Shown piece by piece: positions 1-10,571 of a stretch of DNA of 64,000 nt (its first letter is position 1; each line of letters opens with the position of its first letter). Below the pieces are notes generated by a model. That model saw only the letters and a list, made by a program, of their open reading frames with translations. It was not told the origin of the DNA and made no database searches. This DNA is from Saccharicrinis fermentans DSM 9555 = JCM 21142 (GTDB lineage: Bacteria > Bacteroidota > Bacteroidia > Bacteroidales > Marinilabiliaceae). The stretch covers positions 1,798,398 to 1,862,397 of the forward strand of contig NZ_KI912107.1 in NCBI RefSeq assembly GCF_000517085.1, in the 5' to 3' direction. Made by a program: the position numbers and the translations under genes.

Positions 1-242
1 ATATCTACATAATCACCAGAAGCATTTCCGGCATAAACATCCAGACAAAGAATAAATTTTTCATTAAAAGCAAACCAAGGTCGGTTATAAAGCGCTGCAC
101 CTCCTGTGAGCAATTGATCATCTGAATTATAATAATTATCCACGGTTATTTTATCTTCAGGAGCAATGTCCAGAAAATCTTCTGAACAGGCCGACATAAA
201 GACCAATAACATCCATAATCCTAATATCTTATATTTATTCAT
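1..242 (-). CDS. SusD/RagB-like outer-membrane lipoprotein, N-terminal part
   Basis: Only the first 80 or so codons are in the window; the gene runs off the left edge. The ATG is at 240-242 and is preceded by an A/G-rich stretch. The protein opens with a hydrophobic segment ending in the lipobox MSAC (Cys19), then SEDFLDIAPEDKIT, the usual 'lipoprotein Cys, then D-F-L-D' start of SusD proteins, and a GGAALYNRPW segment. SusD proteins are surface-exposed glycan-binding lids on SusC transporters. It lies 27 bp downstream of the SusC gene on the same strand, as expected for a SusC-SusD pair. Identification is from the N-terminus and the neighbour only. Confidence 0.85.
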   Translation of the reverse strand, partial: MNKYKILGLWMLLVFMSACSEDFLDIAPEDKITVDNYYNSDDQLLTGGAALYNRPWFAFNEKFILCLDVYAGNASGDYVD

Positions 243-269
243 ATCTCTTTTTCTTTTTTAATGTGACGA

Positions 270-3200
270 CTAAAAATCAAGTTTTAAACCAAATAAATAC
301 GTACGCGGCACAGGGTATCTACCATTATCAATACCTGCCAGCAATGCATTATTACTATGTCCACCAATATCAGGGTCGTATCCACTATAATGCGTAAAAG
401 TATGTAGGTTCTGAACAGTAGCGTAAGCCCTTAGGTTTGAAATAATACCTGTTTTATCGAGCCATCTCTTGGGTAAAGTGTAACCCAAAGTAATATTCTG
501 GATTCGCAAGAAAGAACCATCTTCCACATAACGGTCCGATACACGCGCATTTGAATTAGGATCTCCGGAAACGTAACGAGGCATATCTGTATCTGTATTC
601 CCCAACCTATATCTATCCGCCACTTTTACAGACTGGTTTCCATATGGTTCAGTCATTCCTTCTGTTACTTTTCTTGTCCAGTTGATAATATCATTACCAT
701 AAGATCCGTACATAGAAAGGGCAAAATCCCAATTTCTATATGATAAATTATTAGAAACACTAAAAGTAAAATCCGGGTGAGGGCTACCAATGATCGTTCT
801 GTCTTTATCATCAATTACGCCATCCTCATGCACATCCTTAAACTTATAATCTCCCAGCCAAACACCATTATCTTCATCAATTATTCCTTGGCTAGGTGCA
901 TTATTCAACTGATCCATCGAAGTAAATAACCCATCCGTAACGTAACCATAAAATTGGCCTATGGGATTACCCACCGATGTTTGAGTAACCGTTTGGTTAA
1001 ACTGAATAACCTGCGTAATTGTAGAATTTTCATCTGCTAACTCAGTGAGTTCATTGCGATACATGGAGAATACGATACTCGAGTTCCATTTTAACGGACT
1101 GGTTGAGTTGGTATTCACCGTATTGATTGATAGATCGAATCCTTTATTGGTCATCTCTCCTAAATTCACATAGGGCGCAGAAAACGCTTCCCGACCATAG
1201 TAATATGCCATAGGCAACTGATACAAAAAGTCTTTCGACTTTTTAATATACAAATCAGCATCCATGTTAATTCTATTATTAAAGAACCCTAGTTCCACAC
1301 CCAAATTGGTAGATGTAGTAGTTTCCCACTTAACATCCGGATTTGCAATATTTCCTGGTATAAAAGCCGAACCATAAGCCGAATTAATAGTAGCCAAGGA
1401 TTGTCCATAGGCATAAGCGCCAATATTTTGGTTACCCACCTCACCATAACCGGCACGTATCTTCACCCAATCCAAAGTTCCTTTTAGAGGTTCCATAAAG
1501 GGTTCTTCACTAACAACCCAACCTGCCGAGAACGAAGGAAAATACCCCCATCTATTGTTAGGTCCAAAGTTGGATGAAGCATCAGCACGTATAGTTCCTG
1601 TTAACAAATACTTATTATTAAAACTATAATTAGCTCTGGCAAAAGCCGATTGCATTGCCCATTGGTTTTGCATACTATTTGCACCTGCTGTTTCTGAGTC
1701 ACCAATAGCCAATGCTGTTAAATCATTGGTTAAGAAACCTCCCCTGGTGGCTTGAATTTGCTCCCAGTCTGAATGTTGCGCTTCATGGCCTACCATAGCA
1801 GTAATATTATGATTATCTATTTTTTTACTGTAGGTCAAAAAGTTTTTCATGATCCAATAAAAACTATTGGTATTATATTTAAAGGAAGTACCTGTTTCGT
1901 TCTTTAAATCGCCAATTTCGTATGAAGGGTTAAAGGAAGACATTTGGTTAAAGTTAAAGTCGTAACCCAATTCACTTCTTAGCTTAAAGTCTTTTAACAA
2001 GCTAAGTTCAGCATATAAAGTTCCAAGCACTTTACTTCTTTCCAGATAAGAAGAACGAATCGTTGACCAGGCAACAGGGTTTCCACCTCCACCAGAACCA
2101 ACACCATCAGCTCCGACCGGTCCTCCCCAACTACCATCTGAATAATAAACAGGAACTTCAGGCGATTGTCTCAAGGCACCCATTATAACACCATCCTCTG
2201 AATCGTTATAAGCGATATTCTCTTTTCCGTTACTAGCTGTTATTGTATTTCCAATTTTCAGCCAGTCATTCACCTGATGATCAAGGTTTAGTCGTAAGGC
2301 AAAACGTTCATAGTCAGTATTAATTAAAATACCATCTTGTTGAAAGTAGTTAAAAGAAGAATATACCTTGGTTTTTTCGGTACCTCCAGAAACCGAAAGT
2401 TGGTGATTCGTAATGGGGGCTACTCTAAAAATTTCTTTTTGCCAATCCGTTCCCTTCCCAAGCAAACTTAGGTCCAGGAAGGAGTCTTTGGGATCCTGAC
2501 CGTCCTGAACACGTACCTCGTTTAAATATTCAGCGTACTGAGGTAAATCCATCACCTTCAAATACTTTGTTATTTCCTGAACCCCATAATACCCATCATA
2601 AGAGATTTTAGATTTCCCGGCCTCTCCACTTTTGGTAGTAATTAAAATAACACCATTAGAGGCTCTAGAACCATATATTGCAGTAGCAGAAGCGTCTTTT
2701 AACACCTCAATAGAAACAATATCGTTTGGATTAATCGTAGAAAGGGCACTCACTTTGGTTTGACCACTTTCTCCTCCCATGGTTGCAAAACTAAAACTAT
2801 CATTATTGGAGTTACCATCAATAGGCACACCATCTACGACATAAAGAGGCTCATTACTTCCTGTTAACGAAGTAATACCACGCACACGCACTGATATACC
2901 ACCACCAGGTGCACCTGAATTCTGAGATATGGTAACACCAGAGACCTTACCCTGAAGTGCCTGATCAATGGCCACAAATGCTTTATCTTCCAGTTCATCT
3001 GCTTTAATTGAACTAACTGCCCCCGTTAAATCTCGTGCTTTGGTGGTTCCATAACCAACAACAACAACCTCATCTAAATCTTGTAGATCTTCATTTAAGG
3101 TTATATTTATTTCTGTACGATTATTTACTTCTATTATCTGCTGCTGAAAACCAATAAAACTATATTGCAACTTACCTGTGGCTTCAACTTTTATGGTATA

Positions 3201-3392
3201 AGCACCATTAATGTTGGTTATCGTTCCGATCGTTGTTCCCGGAATGGAAACATTAGCTCCAGGAATTGGCTCCCCTTTACTATCCACTACAGAACCTGTA
3301 ACTTGCATACTCTGGGCATACAAAGAGTATTGCATACACATTAGCACAAGAATAAGAAATCCTGTTCTTAATAAATGAATCTTTATCTTCAT
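270..3392 (-). CDS. SusC/RagA-type TonB-dependent outer-membrane transporter
   Basis: Imports oligosaccharides across the outer membrane with its SusD partner, energised by TonB. It is 1040 residues, normal for SusC. It has a signal peptide (residues 1-26), a carboxypeptidase-regulatory-like domain (about 30-105, VTGSVVDSKGEPIPGANV), the family hallmark DEVVVVGYGT (about 106-115), a plug domain, and a C-terminal beta-barrel ending in GLKLDF with terminal aromatic. There is no N-terminal STN domain, so it is not expected to signal to a FecR/sigma pair. The divergent hybrid two-component regulator at 6458-10510 is the likelier control. It lies between the GH3 gene upstream (173 bp gap) and susD downstream, probably one transcript. 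Confidence 0.95.
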   Translation of the reverse strand: MKIKIHLLRTGFLILVLMCMQYSLYAQSMQVTGSVVDSKGEPIPGANVSIPGTTIGTITNINGAYTIKVEATGKLQYSFIGFQQQIIEVNNRTEINITLNEDLQDLDEVVVVGYGTTKARDLTGAVSSIKADELEDKAFVAIDQALQGKVSGVTISQNSGAPGGGISVRVRGITSLTGSNEPLYVVDGVPIDGNSNNDSFSFATMGGESGQTKVSALSTINPNDIVSIEVLKDASATAIYGSRASNGVILITTKSGEAGKSKISYDGYYGVQEITKYLKVMDLPQYAEYLNEVRVQDGQDPKDSFLDLSLLGKGTDWQKEIFRVAPITNHQLSVSGGTEKTKVYSSFNYFQQDGILINTDYERFALRLNLDHQVNDWLKIGNTITASNGKENIAYNDSEDGVIMGALRQSPEVPVYYSDGSWGGPVGADGVGSGGGGNPVAWSTIRSSYLERSKVLGTLYAELSLLKDFKLRSELGYDFNFNQMSSFNPSYEIGDLKNETGTSFKYNTNSFYWIMKNFLTYSKKIDNHNITAMVGHEAQHSDWEQIQATRGGFLTNDLTALAIGDSETAGANSMQNQWAMQSAFARANYSFNNKYLLTGTIRADASSNFGPNNRWGYFPSFSAGWVVSEEPFMEPLKGTLDWVKIRAGYGEVGNQNIGAYAYGQSLATINSAYGSAFIPGNIANPDVKWETTTSTNLGVELGFFNNRINMDADLYIKKSKDFLYQLPMAYYYGREAFSAPYVNLGEMTNKGFDLSINTVNTNSTSPLKWNSSIVFSMYRNELTELADENSTITQVIQFNQTVTQTSVGNPIGQFYGYVTDGLFTSMDQLNNAPSQGIIDEDNGVWLGDYKFKDVHEDGVIDDKDRTIIGSPHPDFTFSVSNNLSYRNWDFALSMYGSYGNDIINWTRKVTEGMTEPYGNQSVKVADRYRLGNTDTDMPRYVSGDPNSNARVSDRYVEDGSFLRIQNITLGYTLPKRWLDKTGIISNLRAYATVQNLHTFTHYSGYDPDIGGHSNNALLAGIDNGRYPVPRTYLFGLKLDF

Positions 3393-3565
3393 AAAAATTT
3401 GATTTTAAGGTCAACAATCCGATGTTCTTTTTTTTAGGATCGAATTATTGGCAATTGGGTTATTAAATAATACTATTAAATTCTCCATTAAATTCTATGT
3501 CTCTCTTTTTCCTTTCATGTTTTTGTAGATTTTTGTGAATTTGATTTTATAGTGTTTTTTACCCA

Positions 3566-6223
3566 TTACTCTTGCAAAACAGTGTAATATGCTGCATCAT
3601 TTACTTCAATTTTAACTGTAGCACCTAGTACCTTCTTATCTTTAACCCTTTGCTCATTCGGTTGTGATCCACCAACAGAAACCTCCACTGCTCCTTCTTG
3701 TATTACATATTCATAATCAGTATTTAACAAGGCAATATCCTGCGGTGTTAATTTAAAGGCAAGCTCGATACTTTCACCTGCTTTTAGGGCTACTCTTTTA
3801 AATCCTTTCAGGCTGCGAATGGCTTTCGGCAGACTAGAATAAGGATGGGATATATAAAGCTGCACAACCTCTTCTCCATCCATTTTTCCGGTATTTGTGA
3901 CCGTAACATTCACCGTAAACTCATCTCCAGCACAAATCTTGGTTGGTACCTTTAACTTACTATATTCGAAGTTGGTATAACTTAGTCCGTAACCAAATTC
4001 ATACAATGGTTCTCCATCAAAATAACGATAAGTTCTACCAGCCATATCATAATCGTCAAAATCAGGTAATTGACCAACGGATTGATAGAAAGTGAGCGGC
4101 AACCTTCCTGAAGGATTATAATCGCCAAAAATGATATCTGCAATGGCAGTCCCTCCTGCTTGCCCTGGGTACCAGGCTTCGAGAATAGCTGGAATATTTT
4201 CAGCTTCCCAGTTAAAAGCCAAGGCACTTCCATTTAGTAAAACCAAAACAGTAGGTTTACCCAAATTATATATTGCTTTAATAAGGTCAGTCTGTACTGC
4301 AGGCAATTGAATATCATCTCTGTCGCCATGAGAAAAACCATCCACTTTCACTTTCATTTCTTCTCCCTCTAGCCGTGGGCTTAATCCCATACACAACACT
4401 ACTAAATCAGCTTGTTGTGCCAATTCCAAGGCCTCTTTCTTCAAGTCATTGGAAGGAGCTTCCCACAAAAGACTGGCTCTGGCGTATTCGGTTTTTTCCT
4501 GTATGTACTCAATTTTTAAATTATAGGGTTTTCCTGCCTCTAAGTCCAGGTATTCGTATTCCTTTGCTGGATGGTGCTCACTCTTATAATCCACCAAAAG
4601 TTCTCCATTAACCCATAACTTTACTTTTGGAAAAGATTCTGTTCCAATGGCATACTTACCTGTTAGCTCAGGAACCAAGACACCTGACCAACGAACACTA
4701 AAAGTATCTGGATTAATTGTCTTATCAGGAGAATTGTTCCACCATTTAAAATCGATATTATGGTTTACTTTATACGTTTGTGGCTTACCAGCAAAAGTAA
4801 GGTTGTTAAAATACTCCCCGATTAGTCCGTGACTACTTTTCGTTTTATCAGTAAATAGAACTTCTGGGGGTATGGCTGTAAGCACAGGTAAACTATCAGC
4901 CAGGTGACAACCTAACGCATAACCCACATCAGCAGTTGATACCTTATTTTTTATTCCTAGAAATGGCGTAACTATTTTACTTGGGTATCCATGATAATTT
5001 CCCAAAAGCACATCGGTGTTATTGGCATTGGGACCAATCACCGCTATGCGCTTCACTTGTTTTGAAAATGGCAGACAATCATCCTCATTTTTAAGTAATA
5101 CCATTGATTTTCGTGCTGCTTCCAATGCTGCTTGCTGATGCTGCTCGCTATCTACAACATCCAAAGGTATGTTTTCAAAAGGAACATCTTTATCAAACAT
5201 ACCTAACTTCATTCGAGCCAACATAAGTCTCCTCAGAGAAACATCAATCTCATCCTCAGTCAGATACCCTTCCTTAACCGCTTCAACCAATGCAGGATAA
5301 GAGTCTCCACAGTTTAAATCTGTTCCTGCTTTAAGAGCAATAGCAGCGGCTTCAGCCTTAGTATTTACTATTTCGTGTCCATTCTGAGCGTAAAAATCAG
5401 TTACTGCCCAACAATCAGAAACAATATAACCCTCAAAGCCCCATTCATTTCGTAATAAATTAGATAACTCCAAGTTACCACAGCAAGGTTTCCCTTTATA
5501 ACTGTTGTAAGCACACATCACAGAGTACACACCAGCCTCATGGATGGCCATTTTAAACTGCGGACTATATGTTTCCAGAAAGTCATATTTACTAGGAACA
5601 ACATCAAAGCGATGACGTGAGACTTCCGGACCACTATGTACGGCAAAATGTTTGGCCGTAGCAATCAATTTCAAATATTTATCATCATCTCCTTGTAATC
5701 CTTTAATATACGCCACTCCCAATTTTCCTGTCAAGTAAGGATCTTCGCCATAGGTTTCCATTCCTCTTCCCCAACGTGGATCTCTGAAAATATTAATATT
5801 AGGAGTCCAATAAGTTAGTCCTTGATAAATACCTCTTTTTCCTTTTTTTGCAAAAGCATGATGTTTAGCACGGGCTTCATCAGAAACTATTGTAGCGATA
5901 TCAAACATAGCACTATCATCCCACATAGCCGCCATACCAATGGCTTGTGGAAATACGGTGGAAATACCGGCCCTACCCACTCCATGCAGACATTCATTCC
6001 ACCAGTTATATTCCGGAATACCCAAACGTTCAATGGCAGGTGAATTATATACGAGTTGCGACACTTTTTCTTCCAGCGTCATTTGGGCCAACACATCATC
6101 AACACGCGTTTCGAAACTTAAAGAGGTATCACAGTATTTTTTATGATTACATGATAATAACCATGGTGCAATAAGTAAAATTAGTAACAGGTACTGTTTA
6201 AAAATATGAACCATATCAGACAT
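3566..6223 (-). CDS. GH3 beta-glycosidase (beta-glucosidase/beta-xylosidase type) with inserted PA14 domain
   Basis: Removes non-reducing terminal beta-linked sugars from oligosaccharides, probably in the periplasm or at the membrane. The N-terminus carries a hydrophobic segment and lipobox LLSC (Cys25). The GH3 N-terminal barrel spans about 40-340, with RDPRWGRG-ETYGEDP (148-162), K-H (191-192) and the nucleophile motif VSDCW (Asp270). The second domain begins near 365 (RKSMVLLKNE). A PA14 insertion (about 465-590, GLIGEYF...) splits it. The motif LSPRLEGEEM (about 615-624) supplies the likely acid/base Glu, followed by GDRDDIQLP. A fibronectin-III-like tail ends the protein. The 885-residue length fits PA14-containing GH3 enzymes. 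It is first in an apparent GH3-SusC-SusD operon. Exact sugar specificity cannot be read from the sequence; the xylosidase-like subgroup is favoured by RDPRWGRG/SDCW spacing. Confidence 0.92.
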   Translation of the reverse strand: MSDMVHIFKQYLLLILLIAPWLLSCNHKKYCDTSLSFETRVDDVLAQMTLEEKVSQLVYNSPAIERLGIPEYNWWNECLHGVGRAGISTVFPQAIGMAAMWDDSAMFDIATIVSDEARAKHHAFAKKGKRGIYQGLTYWTPNINIFRDPRWGRGMETYGEDPYLTGKLGVAYIKGLQGDDDKYLKLIATAKHFAVHSGPEVSRHRFDVVPSKYDFLETYSPQFKMAIHEAGVYSVMCAYNSYKGKPCCGNLELSNLLRNEWGFEGYIVSDCWAVTDFYAQNGHEIVNTKAEAAAIALKAGTDLNCGDSYPALVEAVKEGYLTEDEIDVSLRRLMLARMKLGMFDKDVPFENIPLDVVDSEQHQQAALEAARKSMVLLKNEDDCLPFSKQVKRIAVIGPNANNTDVLLGNYHGYPSKIVTPFLGIKNKVSTADVGYALGCHLADSLPVLTAIPPEVLFTDKTKSSHGLIGEYFNNLTFAGKPQTYKVNHNIDFKWWNNSPDKTINPDTFSVRWSGVLVPELTGKYAIGTESFPKVKLWVNGELLVDYKSEHHPAKEYEYLDLEAGKPYNLKIEYIQEKTEYARASLLWEAPSNDLKKEALELAQQADLVVLCMGLSPRLEGEEMKVKVDGFSHGDRDDIQLPAVQTDLIKAIYNLGKPTVLVLLNGSALAFNWEAENIPAILEAWYPGQAGGTAIADIIFGDYNPSGRLPLTFYQSVGQLPDFDDYDMAGRTYRYFDGEPLYEFGYGLSYTNFEYSKLKVPTKICAGDEFTVNVTVTNTGKMDGEEVVQLYISHPYSSLPKAIRSLKGFKRVALKAGESIELAFKLTPQDIALLNTDYEYVIQEGAVEVSVGGSQPNEQRVKDKKVLGATVKIEVNDAAYYTVLQE

Positions 6224-6457
6224 TGTTTAAATTTGATTTTCAAGTGTTAAAACTTGTTATACAAATGTATCCCTTGTCTAATTACCTGACGTCTACAAAG
6301 GTTACAGAGACTTTAAAATACGTTACATCGTTTTATTGTAGGTTACATATTCTTTATAATGCGTTACATCTGGCCTAACAGGCCATTTTTTTGTGCTTTT
6401 TAAACTTTAAACTGTATCAATTTTTATATTTTAGAATTTTAACAAACGAACACGAAC

Positions 6458-9400
6458 ATGTCATTCCCCATAAAAAAGCTTCTGGTATTTATTTTGCTTC
6501 TATTTTTCGGCAGAATAATAAGCCAGAGCAAACACTTTTACAATTATGAAAATGGACTGTCCAATAGTCTCATTAATGAAGTATTTCAAGATCATTTAGG
6601 TTTTATTTGGGTGGCAACTGAAGATGGATTAAATAGATTTGATGGAATAAAATTCACCACCTTTACCGAAGAGGAACATGGATTGAAAGCCAACTATGTT
6701 ACCACCCTAACCGAAGACAGCAATCACAACATATGGATAGGATTTATAAATGGTTTACAAAAATATAACTCAGATACAGAAACGTTTACTAGCGTAAAAA
6801 TTTACATTGCCAACACCGAAATACACCCCTTTGTAACTGGCATTATTGAAAGCAAGAATGGCGATATATGGATTGCCACTTCCGGACATGGTCTCATTCG
6901 CATACCCATAGAGATAGGTCGTTCAAGATACTCCACTAGTCTGAACAACCAGTTAAACAGTTTATTCTTAAGGACTATTTACGAGGATCAGAACGGTACC
7001 TTATGGTTAGGATCGGATGATAACGGCATATGCACCTACGCCCCTGCAACGGGAGTAATAAAGTCTTATACCCACACTAAATCCGCAAATTTCCAAATAC
7101 CTGCCACCAGCATTACCTCCATTACAGGAGATAAAAAAGGCAATATATTTATTGCAAGTTTAAAAGAGGGGCTCTATAAATTAAATACACAGAGCAAGCA
7201 AGTAAGTCGTGTATTCTCACCAACGCATCATAAATACCAGCTACCTGTAAAAAAAATAATGTTTGATTCGCAAAATCGCTTATGGGTTGGTACGGATGGT
7301 CTTGGTCTTTATCATTATAACCAACAAACAGACAAGTTAATTGAATACCTCCCTTCCAACTCCACTTTCGATTTTTCTAAAAGTAAGATACATTGCATCC
7401 TGGAAGATCATGATGGCAACATCTGGACCGGAATTTTTCAAAAGGGTTTGTATCTATTTCCTGAAACTCCAAGTCTATTTAAGCACTATGGATATCGTGC
7501 ATTTGATCCTACCAGCATTGGTTCAAGCTGTGTAACTGCACTCGATGGTGACGCGCTTGGATTATGGATAGGAACAGATGGAGACGGTCTATACCGTATC
7601 AGTAAAGATAATAATGCTGTTTCACATATTAACCTTGCCCAACTAACCAATGATGATGCCAATAATACTATTTTTAGTTTATACGATTCCAATGCTAAAT
7701 ATTTATGGATAGGCACCTACTCCAATGGTTTAATCAGATACAACAAAAAAACAGGAAACATTTTATCATACAAGCATAATCCACAAGATGCTGGCAGTAT
7801 ACCGAGTGATAACATCGGTTGCATTCAAAAAGGCACAGAAAATAAACTTTGGATTGGAACATATAGTGACGGGCTAATAAGTTTAAACTTGAACAATAAT
7901 AAGTTCAGTAAAGGATTCCAGATAGCTGATTCTTTAAACAATTTAATACCCAAAATCATCAACGACATTTATATAGATAACCATGAAAATATCTGGTTAG
8001 CTACCTATCAAGGTCTTGTATATTTCAACGCTCAAAACAAGAGTCTATCATTTTATTCCACCAACAATAACTTTCTCCCTAGTAATATTATTTATTGCAT
8101 TCATCCTGACAATAAAAACAATATTTGGTTGGGGACATACAAAGGGCTAGTAAAAATTAATCCGGCAAATATGTCATTTTCGGCCTACACCAAAGAAGAC
8201 GGAATAGCAGGTAATGTAATATGTGCCATTCAAGAAGATAGGTATGGCCAATTATGGATAAGCACACACACAGGCTTGAGTCGCCTAAACCCTTCGAATA
8301 ATACCTTTGTGAACTATTATGCCTCAGACGGATTACAGTCTAATGAATTCTATCGCAATGCCGTATATAAGTCAGCGGATAACAGCATATATTTTGGAGG
8401 GATCAATGGAGTTACAGAAATAAACAAAGATTACAACCTGTTTATTTCTGAATTACCTGACATAATGCTAACAAATTTTATGCGGTTTAATACCTCAGTT
8501 AAAATAGGTACAAAAACAGGAAAATACACTATTCTCAACAAGTCGATTGTAGTAGCAGATAGTATTCATCTGCTCGAAAAAGACAATGTTTTTTCCATTT
8601 CTTTCACATCCAAAGAACTTTCTAATCAATCGAAAATTAATTATGAGTACATGATGGAAGGCTTCGACCGCAAATGGAATAAAAATTCAACCACTAACCC
8701 AACAGCCACCTATACCAATCTGTCACACGGAGAATACCAATTTTTAGTGAGAGGTATAGATAAGGATAAAGTATCACAAGCCCGAAAACTTACCATTATT
8801 ATTCACCCCCCATGGTACAAAACCAATATCGCCAAGGTCTTTGGAGGTTTATTGGCCTTTCTGATCACCTTTGCAGGCTTTCAGCTATATAAACAAACCT
8901 TCAGACGAATTGAAGTAGAAAAAATGAATGAAAAGAAAATGCAATTTTTCATTAATATTTCACATGAAATTCGTACTCCGCTTAGTTTAATTATCGATCC
9001 CCTGGAAAAACTGATTTCCCTGCCCTCAAACGCTGAAAACCAACGACTATTTGGAATTATGCACCAGAATGCGAACCGCATTTTCAGATTAATCAACCAA
9101 TTAATGGATGTTAGAAAATTAGACAAGGGGAAAATGCTGGTAAAATTTCAGGAGACTGATCTTTGTAGCTTTATCAGCAATATTGCAGAATCCTACAATT
9201 ATTTGGCTACCTCCAAAGAAATTACCTTAGAGGTTATAAAAGAAAAGTCCACTATCAAAGCATGGATTGACCCTTTGAACTTTGAAAAAGTGATCACCAA
9301 TTTATTGTCCAACGCTTTTAAATTTACAAATACAGGAGGAAAGATAACTGTATACATCTCCGAACTAAAAAGATCAGCACAAATAATAGTAGAAGACAAC

Positions 9401-10510
9401 GGAATAGGCATCAAAAAAACGGATAGCGAGAAGATATTCAATCGTTTTTATCAAGTAAACTCCAAAGAAACCAGAAATATTACCGGCACAGGAATTGGTC
9501 TCCATTTATCACGTTCATTGGTTGAGCTGCATAAAGGAAGACTATTTGCAGAACCCTGTGAAAATATAACAGGAAGTAGATTTATCATTCAAATACCACT
9601 TGGCAACAAACACCTAGTTAAAGAAGATTTGATTACTTCTGAAAATATGTTGCCTGCCCCATCACAAGCATTTTTAGATATTCCAACCTCCTCTAAGTTG
9701 CAGAACACTCCTTCTAAACCCCAATCAACCTATAAAATAATGGTAGTAGAAGATGAGCTGGAAATCAGAAATTACTTGGTGGAAGAACTCAAACCATTGT
9801 ATAAGGTTATTGCCTTTGAAAATGGTAAGCAAGCCCATTCTTGCTTACTAAAAGAGATGCCCGACTTAATTTTAAGCGACATTATGATGCCCGAAATGGA
9901 TGGTATCACCTTTTGTAAAAAGGTAAAAAACCATATTGAAACCAATCATATTCCCATTATTCTACTAACAGCCCTTTCTAAAGAAGAAGATAAGGCAGAA
10001 GGGATTGAAACAGGAGCTGACATGTACTTAATAAAGCCATTCAGCACAAATTTCTTAAAAAAGTCAATTGTCAACCTACTGGAGAACAGAAATAAAATAT
10101 TTAACAAGTGGAAAAATAAAAACGAAAAATACGAGCTTGATCCCATAGATATTCAATCGCACGATGAAATATTAATACAAAAGGTCATGACCATTATTCG
10201 TGATAATATTTCCAATAATGACTTAAATGTGGAGATGTTGGCCGATGGTGTTGGAATCAGCCGCGTACATATGCATCGAAAGCTGAAAGAAATCACCAAT
10301 CAATCTGCCCGCGACTTGATAAAAAACGTAAGAATGAAACAAGCGGCATATATTCTTGTTAATAAAAAGATCAACGTAAGCGAAGTAGCTTATTCATTGG
10401 GATACTCAAGCCTTTCTCATTTTTCTACCACCTTTAAATCATACTATGGAATTTCGCCCAAAGAGTATGCCGAACAGGAACAAAACAACACCCAAACAGA
10501 ACAATCTTAA
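6458..10510 (+). CDS. Hybrid two-component system regulator (HTCS), sensor-kinase/response-regulator fusion
   Basis: One-protein sensor and transcription factor that detects an oligosaccharide in the periplasm and activates its locus. Order: signal sequence (1-22); two seven-bladed Reg_prop-type propellers (about 25-690) with many WIGT/LWIG repeats; a Y_Y_Y domain (about 705-785); a transmembrane helix (about 793-812); a HisKA domain with FFINISHEIRTPLS (phospho-acceptor His836); a HATPase domain (DNGIGI and GTGIGLHLS); a receiver domain (SDIMMPEMDG, phospho-acceptor Asp1141); and a C-terminal AraC-type helix-turn-helix (about 1255-1345, ending YYGISPKEYAEQ). All catalytic motifs are intact and the length of 1350 is typical. 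It diverges from the GH3-SusC-SusD operon across a 234-bp gap that should hold both promoters, so that operon is its likely target. Confidence 0.96.
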   Translation: MSFPIKKLLVFILLLFFGRIISQSKHFYNYENGLSNSLINEVFQDHLGFIWVATEDGLNRFDGIKFTTFTEEEHGLKANYVTTLTEDSNHNIWIGFINGLQKYNSDTETFTSVKIYIANTEIHPFVTGIIESKNGDIWIATSGHGLIRIPIEIGRSRYSTSLNNQLNSLFLRTIYEDQNGTLWLGSDDNGICTYAPATGVIKSYTHTKSANFQIPATSITSITGDKKGNIFIASLKEGLYKLNTQSKQVSRVFSPTHHKYQLPVKKIMFDSQNRLWVGTDGLGLYHYNQQTDKLIEYLPSNSTFDFSKSKIHCILEDHDGNIWTGIFQKGLYLFPETPSLFKHYGYRAFDPTSIGSSCVTALDGDALGLWIGTDGDGLYRISKDNNAVSHINLAQLTNDDANNTIFSLYDSNAKYLWIGTYSNGLIRYNKKTGNILSYKHNPQDAGSIPSDNIGCIQKGTENKLWIGTYSDGLISLNLNNNKFSKGFQIADSLNNLIPKIINDIYIDNHENIWLATYQGLVYFNAQNKSLSFYSTNNNFLPSNIIYCIHPDNKNNIWLGTYKGLVKINPANMSFSAYTKEDGIAGNVICAIQEDRYGQLWISTHTGLSRLNPSNNTFVNYYASDGLQSNEFYRNAVYKSADNSIYFGGINGVTEINKDYNLFISELPDIMLTNFMRFNTSVKIGTKTGKYTILNKSIVVADSIHLLEKDNVFSISFTSKELSNQSKINYEYMMEGFDRKWNKNSTTNPTATYTNLSHGEYQFLVRGIDKDKVSQARKLTIIIHPPWYKTNIAKVFGGLLAFLITFAGFQLYKQTFRRIEVEKMNEKKMQFFINISHEIRTPLSLIIDPLEKLISLPSNAENQRLFGIMHQNANRIFRLINQLMDVRKLDKGKMLVKFQETDLCSFISNIAESYNYLATSKEITLEVIKEKSTIKAWIDPLNFEKVITNLLSNAFKFTNTGGKITVYISELKRSAQIIVEDNGIGIKKTDSEKIFNRFYQVNSKETRNITGTGIGLHLSRSLVELHKGRLFAEPCENITGSRFIIQIPLGNKHLVKEDLITSENMLPAPSQAFLDIPTSSKLQNTPSKPQSTYKIMVVEDELEIRNYLVEELKPLYKVIAFENGKQAHSCLLKEMPDLILSDIMMPEMDGITFCKKVKNHIETNHIPIILLTALSKEEDKAEGIETGADMYLIKPFSTNFLKKSIVNLLENRNKIFNKWKNKNEKYELDPIDIQSHDEILIQKVMTIIRDNISNNDLNVEMLADGVGISRVHMHRKLKEITNQSARDLIKNVRMKQAAYILVNKKINVSEVAYSLGYSSLSHFSTTFKSYYGISPKEYAEQEQNNTQTEQS

Positions 10511-10571
10511 AATCAATAACATTAGTAATTACTAAAGGAAAACTGTACCCCCAAAAAACACTTATCAGTCC